This document shows, piece by piece, positions 40,130 to 50,150 of a stretch of 64,000 nucleotides of DNA. Source of the stretch: Xenorhabdus stockiae (GTDB taxonomy: Bacteria; Pseudomonadota; Gammaproteobacteria; Enterobacterales; Enterobacteriaceae). The position numbers were made by a program, and so were the translations under genes. The DNA lies in contig NZ_NJAJ01000009.1 of the NCBI RefSeq assembly GCF_002632825.1, positions 96,039 through 160,038 on the forward strand. The letters are read 5' to 3'. The notes under the pieces are model-generated. The model made no database searches. It saw nothing but the letters and a program-made list of their open reading frames with translations, and was not told where the DNA came from. Positions within the stretch are counted from its first letter, which is position 1. Every line of letters begins with the position of its first letter.

Positions 40130-40857
40130 TATATAGCCTCCTTGCTGGCGTGTTTTTTATGGCTTAGGGAGGCAATTTCTTTGGCAAGTTTGTTATCCAG
40201 CCGATATAGCCTAACTGAATGGATGAAGAACGCACAAACCGCCGTCGGAATTCCCCATAGGGCAATATGCAGGGGTTCTGTCTCGATACCTGCGGAGTTC
40301 AACATAAAATTGTGCATAAAAATAATGGCGCCGAATGCGACAAAAATATCTTCGCCAAAAAACAATCCGGTATTATCTGTTGCGGCGGACATAGCGCGGA
40401 TCCGATAGCGGACACTTTTGGGTAAATCACCATATTGATTTTCGGCAGCCCCTTCAGCCATTGGTGCCAATAATGGACGAACCATTTGTGGATGCCCACC
40501 CAGGCTGGTTAAACCCAGAGCGGCAGAAATTTCACGTATAAACAGATAGACAATCAATAAACGCCCGGTTGTGGCACTTTTAATATGAGCAATGGCGCGT
40601 TGAGCCTGCTCTTTTAAACCATGCCTTTCCAGCAATCCGATGATGACCAAAGGTAATAGAATAGTCAGCGATAGGTTCATTGTATTAAGAAAGCCAGATC
40701 CGAGCTTTTCCAGAATATCGAGAAGCGGCATATTGGCCGCTAACCCTGTGACCAGCCCTGCAATTGTTACAACCAGAACAGGATTAAACCTGATAATAAA
40801 ACCAATGATGATGACTGCAATCCCGATTAGGGGCCAAAAATTGACAGTATGCTGCAT
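40129..40857 (-). CDS. DUF969 family membrane protein (putative permease subunit)
   Basis: A 242-residue protein with about six hydrophobic segments (LIGIAVIIIGFIIRFNPVLVV, LTILLPLVIIGLLERHG and others) and the family-typical REISAALGLTSLGGHPQMVRPLLAPMAEGAA region with possible half-helical substrate site. It starts at ATG 40857 with AGAGGGAAGT upstream, is the first gene of the three-gene pcp operon, and is transcribed toward it. About 340 bp of AT-rich DNA without a gene lies upstream (40858-41200). Confidence 0.85.
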   Translation of the reverse strand: MQHTVNFWPLIGIAVIIIGFIIRFNPVLVVTIAGLVTGLAANMPLLDILEKLGSGFLNTMNLSLTILLPLVIIGLLERHGLKEQAQRAIAHIKSATTGRLLIVYLFIREISAALGLTSLGGHPQMVRPLLAPMAEGAAENQYGDLPKSVRYRIRAMSAATDNTGLFFGEDIFVAFGAIIFMHNFMLNSAGIETEPLHIALWGIPTAVCAFFIHSVRLYRLDNKLAKEIASLSHKKHASKEAI

Positions 40858-41200
40858 ATTTTACTTCCCTCTGCATAAATGGAACGTTGTTTTATTGTTG
40901 ATTTAATTTGTATTCATTGTTGGCTAATTGTTTTTTATTGTTGAACAATAAATATATTGCGTTCAAAGAATGATCAATGTAAATCTGCATTGGGTTGTAA
41001 AAATGGAAGGTAGATCACTGATTGGATGGATTTCTTATCGGAGTCATTGGAAGTTAAAAAAGGATTAAACCGATATTTTTAACGCCATTTGTAGCATTAT
41101 ATGGTGTTAACTATCGGTATTGATTCAAGATATTTTTACTGTGATTTGAAACTATAATTCAATTGAACAATTTTTTGTTGATATTGTTATTTATTGATAA

Positions 41201-41881
41201 TCAAATCAAGATACGACTTCCGGGTTGTAAGAATTTTTCGGGTACGTAAAGATCGAAATTATTCAATCGGCAGTATTCTTCCAATTGTTGAGCAGAGCTG
41301 ACACCAACTTTTTTATATATTTGTGCGGTATAGTTTTCAACGGTGCGGTAGGAGATATTTAGTATCTTTCCGATCTGTTTGCTAGTGTATTTATGTAAAG
41401 AGAGGAAAATCACATCCCATTCTCGTTGAGTAAACAAATTAGTTGGGGGCTGGAACATAATAGAAGCAGGCAGTTTCCCATGATATAAGCGGGTCAGTGA
41501 AAAATCCTGAGCTTTCCATAAATGATAGATGATTCCTATACAGTCACCATTGTCATGATAAATAGGTGACTTTTCACAAAAGTAAGATGATAAAGTTTGA
41601 GTTTCTCCCCAAACATGGGTTTCTAGTGAAACGTATGATTTTTCTTCTGTCATTACCTTTTGGTCATGATGAATATACGCTTCAGCAAACTCTGCACCAT
41701 CCCAGGGAAGTTCATGATCGTAGAGCCCCTCAAAATCAAATGAATCTGAAAATCCCTTAATCTTGTTCAATGCGTTGTTACCATAGATAAAGCATGAATT
41801 TTTATCCTTGATACCCCATGGCTCGTTGCTTATTGCAAGCGTATTAATTATTTGAGGTGAAATGATCGACTTCTTACTCAT
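41201..41881 (-). CDS. PAS-LuxR solo regulator, copy 1
   Basis: A 226-residue regulator. The N-terminal half (about residues 15-135) is PAS-like (NEPWGIKDKNSCFIYGNNAL, then YFCEKSPIYHDNGDCIGIIYHLW). The C-terminal half is a LuxR HTH (LFTQREWDVIFLSLHKYTSKQIG, ISYRTVENYTAQIYKKV). No cognate LuxI synthase is nearby. Photorhabdus has many PAS4-LuxR solos thought to sense host or self signals. It resembles the gene at 44826-45500 and the relic at 41897-41998. Confidence 0.9.
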   Translation of the reverse strand: MSKKSIISPQIINTLAISNEPWGIKDKNSCFIYGNNALNKIKGFSDSFDFEGLYDHELPWDGAEFAEAYIHHDQKVMTEEKSYVSLETHVWGETQTLSSYFCEKSPIYHDNGDCIGIIYHLWKAQDFSLTRLYHGKLPASIMFQPPTNLFTQREWDVIFLSLHKYTSKQIGKILNISYRTVENYTAQIYKKVGVSSAQQLEEYCRLNNFDLYVPEKFLQPGSRILI

Positions 41882-41896
41882 ATCAATATTCCTTTT

Positions 41897-41998
41897 TTAT
41901 GTCTGATTAATATAACCAGTTAAATTTTTGCTACTAACGGTGATAAATCTTTCAGGGATATAAAGATCAAAGTTTTTATATTTACATCTTTTGAAATA
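41897..41998 (-). pseudogene. C-terminal relic of a third PAS-LuxR solo
   Basis: On the minus strand a 33-codon frame ends NFDLYIPERFITVSSKNL plus a tail. It matches the C-terminal end of the adjacent LuxR (NFDLYVPEKFLQPGSRIL) and of the copy at 44826 (HYDLYIPPQYIKS). A TAA stop immediately precedes it, so only the last segment of a LuxR gene remains. It lies directly upstream of LuxR copy 1 and shows that the array was once longer. The following 220 bases (41999-42218) carry no gene. Confidence 0.75.
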
Positions 41999-42176
41999 TT
42001 AACTACTTGTTATTAAATTATGGCTGGCTTTAATTTGAACCACGTAAATGATGTTTATCAAAGTATTTTATACGCTTTCAACGTTTCCAAAAATGAATAA
42101 AATCATTAATTATCTTGTTTCGTCGCCAGCTCCAGGGAATTTTTAATAATATAAAAGTAATCAAAGTGAATCTATT

Positions 42177-42206
42177 ACCTGAAACTTTTCACGGAAAGTT
42201 TCAGGT
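42177..42206 (-). terminator. Hairpin after nhaC
   Basis: ACCTGAAACTTT pairs with AAAGTTTCAGGT around TCACGG, 13 bases past the nhaC stop on the minus strand. It has no long T run. Confidence 0.6.
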
Positions 42207-42218
42207 ATGTTTGTAGTG

Positions 42219-43673
42219 TCAGACGGTGTCACGTTGAGCTTCATTATTCTTCAATGAATTTTTCGGTGCTACTTTTGCAATACTGAAACCAGTAAAACCA
42301 TAGATGAGTACTAAAAATACAGCGGTATAGCACTGAATTGCCCACGGTAGTAAATCAAGAGTACTGACACCTAATGTTGTCGCCATATAAATACCGGCAG
42401 AAGTCCAGGGAAATAGTGGTTCGATGACAGTACAACCATCTTCTATTGTTCGGGATAGATTTTTATTATCCAGCCCCATCTGTTGATAAGCCCCTTTGAA
42501 CAGCTCTGCCGGAATAAGCAGTGCCAGTTTGCCATCACAAGTTGTAGCTGTGACCAGAATAGTCGTAGCTAAGGTTGCAGCGATGAGCTGTCCTGTAGTG
42601 TGAACAGCTTGTAGTAGCCAGTTAATGATGATGGTCAGAGCACCAGTAAGAGTTAATGATCCGGCAAATGCGAATGCACAAAAAATAAGTAATATAGTTC
42701 CCATCATGGAAGACATGCCTCCGCGATTAAGCAGGAGAGGGATATCACTCACATTCCCGATAATATGACTTTCTTGTTCAGGGAACATGGAGAGATTGAA
42801 ACCATCAATTAATGAATTGAGGCCTTGCTTGATTGTAAATCCCTGAATCCCTATACCGAGCGCGATAGCTAGAACAGAAGCAGCAAGCATGATTGGTATC
42901 ACCGGACGTTTTGTTATGGCTCCCCATGCAACTAGTGCTGGTGGCAAAATTAGCAATATGTTGAAGTGATAGAGGCTTTCAAGAACTTGAGTAATTGCTG
43001 TTATTTTTTCAGGGGTTGCTGAGCTGTCTGTCAAGCTTGTATGACCAGCGATAAAGTAAACGATGGTTGCTAAAAGGAAGCCCGGAATAGTGGTGTACAG
43101 TAAATGTTGAATATGGCTGTAAAGATCAGTATCGGCAACAATAGCTGCAAAATTTGTTGAATCAGATAATGGTGAAATTTTATCACCGAAATATGCTCCT
43201 GAAACCACCGCACCTGCTGTAGCTGCTAATGAAACATCGAGACTGGCAGCTATTCCCATTAAAGCAACGCCTACTGTTCCGGCAGAGCCCCAAGATGTTC
43301 CGGTACAAACAGAAATAACACTTGTAATAAAGAATGTAGCAATAAGGATATATTGAGGGCTGATTAGCTTTAATCCCCAATAAACCATATAAGGGATTGT
43401 TCCGCTTAGCATCCAGGTGCCAATTAATCCACCAACGCAAATCAGTATCATAATTACCGGCATTGCTTTGACTAATTTTGCCACGATGGCATTAATAATG
43501 TCATCCCAACGATAGCCTTGCCAATAAGCCAGTAATGCAGCGATTACTGCTGAGACTAGTAATAAAGACTCTATTCGGAGGCTTAATTGACCATAACCAA
43601 TAATTAGCAGCAGAAGCATGGCTACAATGGGCAATATAGCCAGTCCCAAACTCAGTTTTTTCTTGTTATCCAT
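42219..43673 (-). CDS. NhaC family Na+/H+ antiporter
   Basis: A 484-residue membrane protein with about 11-12 transmembrane segments. NhaC-family features are VCTGTSWGSAGTVGVALMG, GAVVSGAYFGDKISPLSDSTNFAA and the C-terminal ILVTATTCDGKLALLIPAELF and GCTVIEPLFPWTSAG. Members exchange Na+ for H+, or malate/lactate with Na+ in relatives. A LacI regulator gene lies 40 bases upstream on the same strand, so transport may be tied to a small-molecule signal rather than to salt alone. Confidence 0.92.
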   Translation of the reverse strand: MDNKKKLSLGLAILPIVAMLLLLIIGYGQLSLRIESLLLVSAVIAALLAYWQGYRWDDIINAIVAKLVKAMPVIMILICVGGLIGTWMLSGTIPYMVYWGLKLISPQYILIATFFITSVISVCTGTSWGSAGTVGVALMGIAASLDVSLAATAGAVVSGAYFGDKISPLSDSTNFAAIVADTDLYSHIQHLLYTTIPGFLLATIVYFIAGHTSLTDSSATPEKITAITQVLESLYHFNILLILPPALVAWGAITKRPVIPIMLAASVLAIALGIGIQGFTIKQGLNSLIDGFNLSMFPEQESHIIGNVSDIPLLLNRGGMSSMMGTILLIFCAFAFAGSLTLTGALTIIINWLLQAVHTTGQLIAATLATTILVTATTCDGKLALLIPAELFKGAYQQMGLDNKNLSRTIEDGCTVIEPLFPWTSAGIYMATTLGVSTLDLLPWAIQCYTAVFLVLIYGFTGFSIAKVAPKNSLKNNEAQRDTV

Positions 43674-43713
43674 TATAAATATCCCAATTGACGGCAGGGT
43701 ATTGCAACAAAAA

Positions 43714-44715
43714 CTATTCTATCAAAGAGACTGATTCTCTGATGATCAGTTCTCCTGAGAACATATTCATTTGTGGTGGTAATTCTTTTTTAGCACTGAG
43801 ATGTAATGCCATGTTGGCGGCCCGTTGAGCCATTTTTTCAATTGGGTTATGTATAGTAGTTAAAGGAGGATAGAGATATTGGGCTGTGACAATATTATCA
43901 AATCCAACAATTGAAAGCTGTTCAGGTAAATTAATTTTTCTCCGATGTAAAAACCTCATCATGCCTGCTGCCATTACATCATTAAATGTTAGAGCGGCAG
44001 TAAAATTGGTACGGCGATTTAAAAGCTTTTCCGCTGCTTGTTCTCCACCTTTTTCGTTAAATGGAGCACTAATAATCCAATCATTATCTATTGTAATACC
44101 AGCATGAGCCATTGCGTTATAATATCCTTCCAGTCGGAGTTTTCGATCATCAATAGGCAGATCAGCTGTTATATAAGCAATTTTTCGATGACCATTTTCA
44201 ATCAGGTAATTGGTGGCAATCTGAGAAGCACTTATATTATCTAACCAAACACAGCGGTTAGCGATAGCCGGAACATAGCGATTTATAATGACTAATCCTG
44301 GAGTATGGGCGGCATAGCGTAATATATCTGCCTCACTCATTCTGCTGACATACGCGACTATGGCTTCACATCCCTGATTAATTAAAAAATCTAGGGCTGC
44401 TTTTTCGAGTTCCGCTTGATGTCTGCCATTACAGACCATCAGCTTAGTTTCATTTTGGCGGGCAACCTTTTCCACACCACGAGCTAAAAGGGAAAAAAAT
44501 GGGTCAGCCCAATTACCAGTTAGTAATCCCAACATATTTCCACACCTTTTTGTTAACGCCAGAGCAGTTAAATTTCGACGATAATTCAATGCACGCATAG
44601 CTTTTTCTACACGTTCACGAGTACCCGGCTCAACATAAGTTGTATTGTTAATAACCCGGCTGACAGTTGCTACAGATACTCCTGCCTGATGTGCTACGTC
44701 TTTCATAGTTGCCAT
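43714..44715 (-). CDS. LacI family transcriptional regulator
   Basis: A 333-residue repressor. The LacI HTH and hinge helix are clear (MATMKDVAHQAGVSVATVSR, then YVEPGTRERVEKAM and LNYRRNLTALALTKR), followed by a periplasmic-binding-type effector domain (about 62-333, VLGFDN-type motif IVGFDNI). ATG 44715 has GGGGAAA before it; the longer frame to 44760 lacks support. It precedes nhaC by 40 bases, and the pair is probably one transcript or a repressor with its target. The effector is not readable. Confidence 0.92.
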   Translation of the reverse strand: MATMKDVAHQAGVSVATVSRVINNTTYVEPGTRERVEKAMRALNYRRNLTALALTKRCGNMLGLLTGNWADPFFSLLARGVEKVARQNETKLMVCNGRHQAELEKAALDFLINQGCEAIVAYVSRMSEADILRYAAHTPGLVIINRYVPAIANRCVWLDNISASQIATNYLIENGHRKIAYITADLPIDDRKLRLEGYYNAMAHAGITIDNDWIISAPFNEKGGEQAAEKLLNRRTNFTAALTFNDVMAAGMMRFLHRRKINLPEQLSIVGFDNIVTAQYLYPPLTTIHNPIEKMAQRAANMALHLSAKKELPPQMNMFSGELIIRESVSLIE

Positions 44716-44825
44716 GTTTTTCCCCAGTAGTTCTGTAATGTAAATATGAAGCCGAATCATATACCAATTTATTCATATAATCATAAATGCCTTTGAGGGA
44801 TTTATATCCAAATGAATAACCGTTT

Positions 44826-45500
44826 TTAATATAGAAGAGTGTGACCTATTGATTTGATATATTGGGGAGGAATATATAAATCATAGTGATCTCTTTCACA
44901 AAGTGTTTTCAATTCCATCATTGAGTTAATCGATAGTTTTTCATAGATAATTTTAAAATATCGCTCTAATGTTCTTCCTGATATTTTTAGTTCGTTAGCC
45001 ATATTTTTATTATTAACTCCTCGGCAGAATAAAAAAATTATTAACCACTCTTTTTCTGTCAAGATGTTACTAGGAGGAGTTAGATTGATGGATACAGAAA
45101 TATCATTTTTAATATAATTATGCACTGAGAAATGGTTTGCTTTTTTGATATGGCAAATGATACCCATACATGTATTTCTCTCGCTCATTAATGGGTATTT
45201 TTCACAAAAATATGGTGTTAATTTTTCTGTATTATGCTGAAAATAAGATCCGATGGATGATATCCGTTGCATAGATTGCAAAACCTTCTTGTCATGATCT
45301 TCAAATAATTGAGCAAGTCCACTAAAGGGAGTGATTAACTCTTTCTCTGTATAACCTATAATGTCAAAATTTTCAGATAGTCTGCTTAGTTTAAAAAATG
45401 CTTTGTTTGCATATATAAAACGGAGTTCCTTATCTTTTACGAACCACGGCTCATGACTTTTATCCCACATATTTGTTAACTGAGGGGTGATTTGACTCAT
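44826..45500 (-). CDS. PAS-LuxR solo regulator, copy 2
   Basis: A 224-residue paralogue of the LuxR at 41201-41881. The PAS-like part reads SHEPWFVKDKELRFIYANKA, PYFCEKYPLMSERNTCMGIICHI; the HTH reads LTEKEWLIIFLFCRGVNNKNMAN, ISGRTLERYFKIIYEKLSIN. Divergence is considerable, so this is an old duplication. There is no LuxI. It flanks the LacI-NhaC pair together with copy 1. AT-rich DNA follows up to the T6SS fragment. Confidence 0.9.
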   Translation of the reverse strand: MSQITPQLTNMWDKSHEPWFVKDKELRFIYANKAFFKLSRLSENFDIIGYTEKELITPFSGLAQLFEDHDKKVLQSMQRISSIGSYFQHNTEKLTPYFCEKYPLMSERNTCMGIICHIKKANHFSVHNYIKNDISVSINLTPPSNILTEKEWLIIFLFCRGVNNKNMANELKISGRTLERYFKIIYEKLSINSMMELKTLCERDHYDLYIPPQYIKSIGHTLLY

Positions 45501-46262
45501 ATATAACCTTCAATAATAGTTGGGAGAATATACTAAAATATATTAGTAATTAGTAAGTCAGAGTTTATGGTTATAGGAGAGTAACCAATTTCTTTTATAG
45601 AGAATGTGAGGGCGGATTGCTGTTCATGTAATGGGTTTCATGGAGTGCTAAAATGTGATCTGTGTAACATTTTTTCTCGGTGTTTGTCAGGTAAATTAAT
45701 TCAGAGTGTCATATGATTATTTTTTTCGGAAAATCAACTGATTGCTTTCAACCTGATTTTTTTAAGATTAAATATATTTTTTATTGAATAAGTGATTTTT
45801 TATAAATAACTTGCTTATTGAGGTGAGGTTATCCCCCCCATAATTTAACTTCACATAGGTGATTAATTTTATTGAATTAGTTTATTGAAGGAATACAGGG
45901 AGGAAATAGGTAATATTCTTTGAGTAAGTAATAAGATAAAAGATAATCTTATGTGACTTATATCTCATTTTTAAATCACCTTTAATCATCAATAAAAAAA
46001 CAGGCTATTTTTTCTTTTGATATATTCCTACTACAGTTTATTATTCGAGGCGTGTTTCTCTTTTAATAAATCATGATAGGGCGCTTTATTTTATCTTGAA
46101 AATATTATTTCAATAAACTGAAACATTAAATTGTCCTTATCTAAAATTAACAAGCTAATCATCTTGCAAGGTGAATGGTTATGTTTTTTATTGCACTTTT
46201 TATTTTACCTAAGCCAAAAATGGTAATGCTCATGATGTGCAGCTTTAAGGCAAAAGGAGTTA
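45501..46262. other. AT-rich region upstream of tssF
   Basis: 762 bp with very low GC, long A/T runs and no credible coding frame. It likely includes the promoter for tssF and divergent control of the LuxR gene. The AT-richness is typical of xenogeneic-silenced (H-NS bound) DNA. I see no repeat or mobile element ends. Confidence 0.5.
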
Positions 46263-46265
46263 GTG

Positions 46266-48008
46266 GTGAATCCGTTTGAATATTATTATCAGTGGGAACT
46301 TGATTACCTAAGGCAACTTGCAAAAACTGCACGTGAAGAAAAATCGCATCTTGGTGATGTACTCAGTGGCAGGGACCCTGATGCCGAAAGAGTTAATGAA
46401 GGTTTTGCTGCTTTAATGGCTCGTTTGAGTCAGAAAGTGAATGATGCTTTTCCTGAACTGACGCAACCGTTACTACAAAAACTACAGGCACAACCAATAA
46501 AAGGTATTCCTGCAACCAGTATTGTGCAATTTGATAGTGGAACACAGGGTGATTTTGCTTTTTCTATACCAGCAGGAACTGAAGTTTATACTCATCATCA
46601 ACAACCATTTGTAATGTGCCGTGAATGCTCTATTGAGCCTTTGGTATTAGTGTCACGTGAAATTACTCATCAGGTACAGTCAACTAAAATCACTTTAAAA
46701 TTTCGTTATAACGGCCGGGAAGAAGAGTGGTTGACCCAACCGATTAATTTGTTCCTGAGTAGTGATGAGCAGGTGGCTGATACTTTGATGCTGGGGCTGA
46801 CACAATATTATGATGGAGCTGAATTACATCACAATGGGCAGGTTTATCAAGCCCGTGGCGATCGGTTTGAACCACGCTCAGGAGCTTCTCGATTGGCACT
46901 GTCATCTGCGGTAGGGGATAACTGGGCACCACAGCTACTGGTTGAATCACTTTATCTGCCACATATTAACCAATTCCTGAGTTTGCCTCTGCCGACAATG
47001 GTAAAACGACTAAAACTGGCTGAACAGCGTGAATTCAGTGTTGTTTTATCGTTGAATACAGTATTGCCACTATCAGCCGCTCAGGTTGAATCTGCATTTT
47101 TACTGAATTGTGTTCCTGTCGTTAATATGGCACGTAACAGTCAGGTCACTCTCCCTTTTACACCTGAAACAGCTCGTTATCGTTTACCTCTAATACCGAA
47201 TCAGGGAGTTCTGCATATTACAGGTATTGAACTGAAAAACGAGCCGAATACAGAAGAAGAAAAACGTGGCGATGAATATTTGTTTTATCCGGTCGGTCTG
47301 CTTACTGGCATGGAGCGTTATCATCCTGAATATGATAGGGCTTGGTTCTATTCGCTTGAAGTCATTAAAGATGCATTAGGCAGAATACAGTACGAACTGA
47401 TTTTTTATGACAGCAAAGCAGAGCTGATGCGTAGACCTCCTGAGCGTGAATTTATCTGCCATTTTTATGGTTTTGAACAATATCAGGAACCTCTTGCGAT
47501 AGGTGAAATCTGTCAGTCTGGTGAAAATATTCCCGAAGTTTTTCAATTAAAAAATATCACATCAACTTCACAAACTTATCCTCCGGTTGTTGATAGCCAT
47601 CGTCACTGGGATTTGTTGTCACATTATTCAGTCGGCAGTCATTTATTGGAGACGGTTGTATCCGTCAAACAGTTATTACTGGATTTTGATTTATACCCAG
47701 ATGCTAATCGCTCATCTAGCCGAAATATCCAGCGAATGATCGGAGGGGTTGTCAATATAGAAGCAAAATGGGGAGATCGAATAATCCGAGATAGGCCCGT
47801 GCGTTGCCTGCTGATTACTCTGATGCTGGATGAAACTGTTTATACTGACGCCGGAGAAATGTATCGATTTGCCAATTCACTCTACCAATTTTTCCCATTC
47901 TGTCTCGCTCAGGGGACATGGTTGCGGATGCGAGTGCTCAGTCAACCTTCAGGGACGGAATGGTATCTGTCACCTTCAATGATTCAGGGTTATCGCCCAA
48001 TTATGTAA
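46266..48008 (+). CDS. tssF: Type VI secretion baseplate subunit TssF
   Basis: A 580-residue baseplate wedge protein (VasA/ImpG family). The N-terminus NPFEYYYQWELDYLRQLA is characteristic, as are FAFSIPAGTEVYTHH, FELPGxx-like blocks in the middle and the C-terminal SLYQFFPFCLAQGTWLRMRV. AAGGAG (46254-46259) favours the second of two GTG codons (46266; 46263 is the alternative). In complete T6SS clusters tssF is joined to tssE, tssG and tssK; none is present here, and vgrG follows after 12 bases. It is therefore an isolated copy, either a remnant or an alternative baseplate part for a T6SS elsewhere. Confidence 0.88.
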   Translation: MNPFEYYYQWELDYLRQLAKTAREEKSHLGDVLSGRDPDAERVNEGFAALMARLSQKVNDAFPELTQPLLQKLQAQPIKGIPATSIVQFDSGTQGDFAFSIPAGTEVYTHHQQPFVMCRECSIEPLVLVSREITHQVQSTKITLKFRYNGREEEWLTQPINLFLSSDEQVADTLMLGLTQYYDGAELHHNGQVYQARGDRFEPRSGASRLALSSAVGDNWAPQLLVESLYLPHINQFLSLPLPTMVKRLKLAEQREFSVVLSLNTVLPLSAAQVESAFLLNCVPVVNMARNSQVTLPFTPETARYRLPLIPNQGVLHITGIELKNEPNTEEEKRGDEYLFYPVGLLTGMERYHPEYDRAWFYSLEVIKDALGRIQYELIFYDSKAELMRRPPEREFICHFYGFEQYQEPLAIGEICQSGENIPEVFQLKNITSTSQTYPPVVDSHRHWDLLSHYSVGSHLLETVVSVKQLLLDFDLYPDANRSSSRNIQRMIGGVVNIEAKWGDRIIRDRPVRCLLITLMLDETVYTDAGEMYRFANSLYQFFPFCLAQGTWLRMRVLSQPSGTEWYLSPSMIQGYRPIM

Positions 48009-48020
48009 GGAGTTTTCACA

Positions 48021-50029
48021 ATGGATGGATTAGTTTTTACATGTCAGATAGGTTCACTACCACTCACTACATTTCAGGTTGTAGATTTCAGCTTACAGGA
48101 AGGGTTATCACAACTCTTTCACTTGTCGATGACTGTCGTCAGTTCTTTTGACAATGTTGGACTCAGTGAAAATTAGGCGCCAGCGCCGCTTTGACAGTTA
48201 TTCGGGATGGTGTGATTGAGCGAACCGTTAATGGCGTTGTGGCGGGAGCAGAACAGGGAAATACCGACGGACGACGTACTTATTATACTTTTATTATTCG
48301 ACCGGAAATGTGGCTAATGACCCTCAATCAGGATAGCCGGATTTTTCATCATCAATCTGTGCCGGATATTCTCAGCCAGTTGCTGAAAGAGCACCGCATT
48401 AAAGCAGACAGCAAATTTTACAAAGATCATCAACAGCATTCGATACGGGAATATACCACCCAGAAACGAGAATCTGCCTATGAATTCTGGTGCCGACTGG
48501 CGGCGGAAGAAGGCATCATGTTCTGGTTCGAGGAAGACAAACTGTTTTACAGTAACTCCCATCTTGGCATGTTGGCAGCGCTGACTCTGACCTACAACGT
48601 ACAGGCAAACACGGATAACAGTGATTCAACTGCATGGCAGTGGAATTATGGCGAATATCTGTGCCCGGATGAAACGATCCATAAAGATAATAACTTCCTC
48701 CGGCCTTCTTATCCTCTACAACATATGGCAGCGTTGGACAATGGTGGCAACCACTCTGTCTTTGAAAGTTATGGGCGTTTTCAGATGGATGCAGAAGGTC
48801 GCCCTTTCACTCAATTGCGTCTGGAGCAGCTACAGAACCAGAGCAAAGTCGGTAAAGCGAGTACTAACTGTATCAAACTAAGGCCCGGTCGGATCTTCGT
48901 TCTGCAATCCCATCCGATTATGTCGATGAATGATCGCTGGCAGGTTATTACTGTCACACATCATGGTCATCAACCACAGGCTTCTGGTGATGCAGGGGAA
49001 GGAACAACCTTAACCAACAATGTTACGTTTATTCCCGGAAGACAGGACTGGCGTCCACCATTCCGCCATAAGCCGCTGGCAGACGGGGATGAAGTGGCAA
49101 CAGTCGTGGGGCCGGAAGGTGAAGAAATCTATGTTGATAAACATGGTGCGATTAAAGTCCATTTCCATTGGAACCGTTATGATGAAGCAGATGACCGAGC
49201 TTCCTGCTGGGTGCGGGTAGCACAAGGCTGGAACGGTGATGGCTACGGTTTTATGGCAATTCCGCGCATCGGTCAGGAAGTGATTATTTCCTACCTTAAT
49301 GGTGATATTGATCGCCCTATAGTCACTGGATGTACCTACAACGGACGTAATCGACCGCCATTGGATCTGCCGGCAGAAAAGACACGTACGACATTTAAAA
49401 CACATACTCACAAAGGGGAAGGGTTTAATGAACTGCGTTTTGAAGATGCTAAAGGCAGTGAAGAGATCTATATCCACGCTCAGAAAGATCAGCTTATCCA
49501 GATAAATCACGATAAAACCCAACGTGTGGGTCACGATGAAAGTCACCATGTACTGAATAACCGTAAACATGAAGTCGGCAACGATGAATTCATCCGGATC
49601 ATGCATGAACAGCATGTTCAGATTGATCTTAATCAGTTTGAAACTATCACTAAGGATCGCAAAACCCGCATTAATAATAGCTGGGAGGAGAAGATATTCG
49701 CAGATCACCTGCAAGAAATCGGCAGGGATAAAACTGCTAAGGTCAATAACAATTATACGCTGAATGTGGTTAATAACATTCAGACTCTGACCAAGATGCA
49801 CTCGTTACAGGCCAGTGAATCCGTACTAATTAAGGGCAAAGCGGGTTCGATTCTGCTGGATGGGCAAGGAGTCACAATTACCGGAAAAATCACCTTACAG
49901 GGAAATGTCTCTGTAATGGGAGGTAGCCCGGGTTCGGTTCCATCTTTAGATGGCTCAGCCAATGAAGGTTTGGCAATGGCGGAGGATTGCAGGGAAAAAG
50001 CCAAAAAGCTCAAGGAGTCATCTGAATAA
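48021..50029 (+). pseudogene. vgrG: vgrG (TssI spike protein), interrupted by a one-base frameshift
   Basis: ATG 48021 (with AAGGAG 48007-48012 over the tssF stop) opens a frame of 51 residues ending FDNVGLSEN, then TAG 48174. The VgrG sequence continues in the -1 frame from 48176 (GASAALTVIRDGVIERTVNG) to 50029. Reading one extra T (AAT TTA GGC) restores a full VgrG of about 669 residues. It has the gp27-like head, the gp5-like OB fold (GPEGEEIYVDKHGAIKVHFHW, CWVRVAQGWNG), a long beta-helix spike and a short C-terminal tail without a toxin domain. It is a mutated gene or an assembly error; the downstream part could still start at TTG 48191. Confidence 0.9.
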
Positions 50030-50054
50030 TGTCTTGGTTACCCGATTGTTCTGA

Positions 50055-50150
50055 GCACTGGATAGTGGATTACTCATTCGTTATAAATGGGGAGAGGAAC
50101 CATTAATAGAAAATGCTATTTATGGATATATTGATGAGGAATTACGTTAA
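50055..50150 (+). pseudogene. 3' stub of a lost gene ahead of membrane-protein copy 1
   Basis: A 31-codon open frame ending NAIYGYIDEELR with a TAA directly before the next ATG. A related ending (NATYGYEDKVLH, TAA, ATG) occurs at 51281-51319 before copy 2. The shared stop-ATG arrangement suggests that each membrane gene was once directly preceded by the same kind of gene, now lost except for its end. Confidence 0.55.

Noticed and set aside
48171..48178. Programmed -1 frameshift signal in vgrG
   Set aside because: The in-frame bases do not form an X XXY YYZ heptamer, and no clear downstream stem is placed for stimulation; a simple deletion explains it better.
49010..49801. 263-codon open frame on the minus strand inside vgrG
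   Set aside because: It is fully antisense to a strongly conserved VgrG region and has no family resemblance, so it is a shadow frame.
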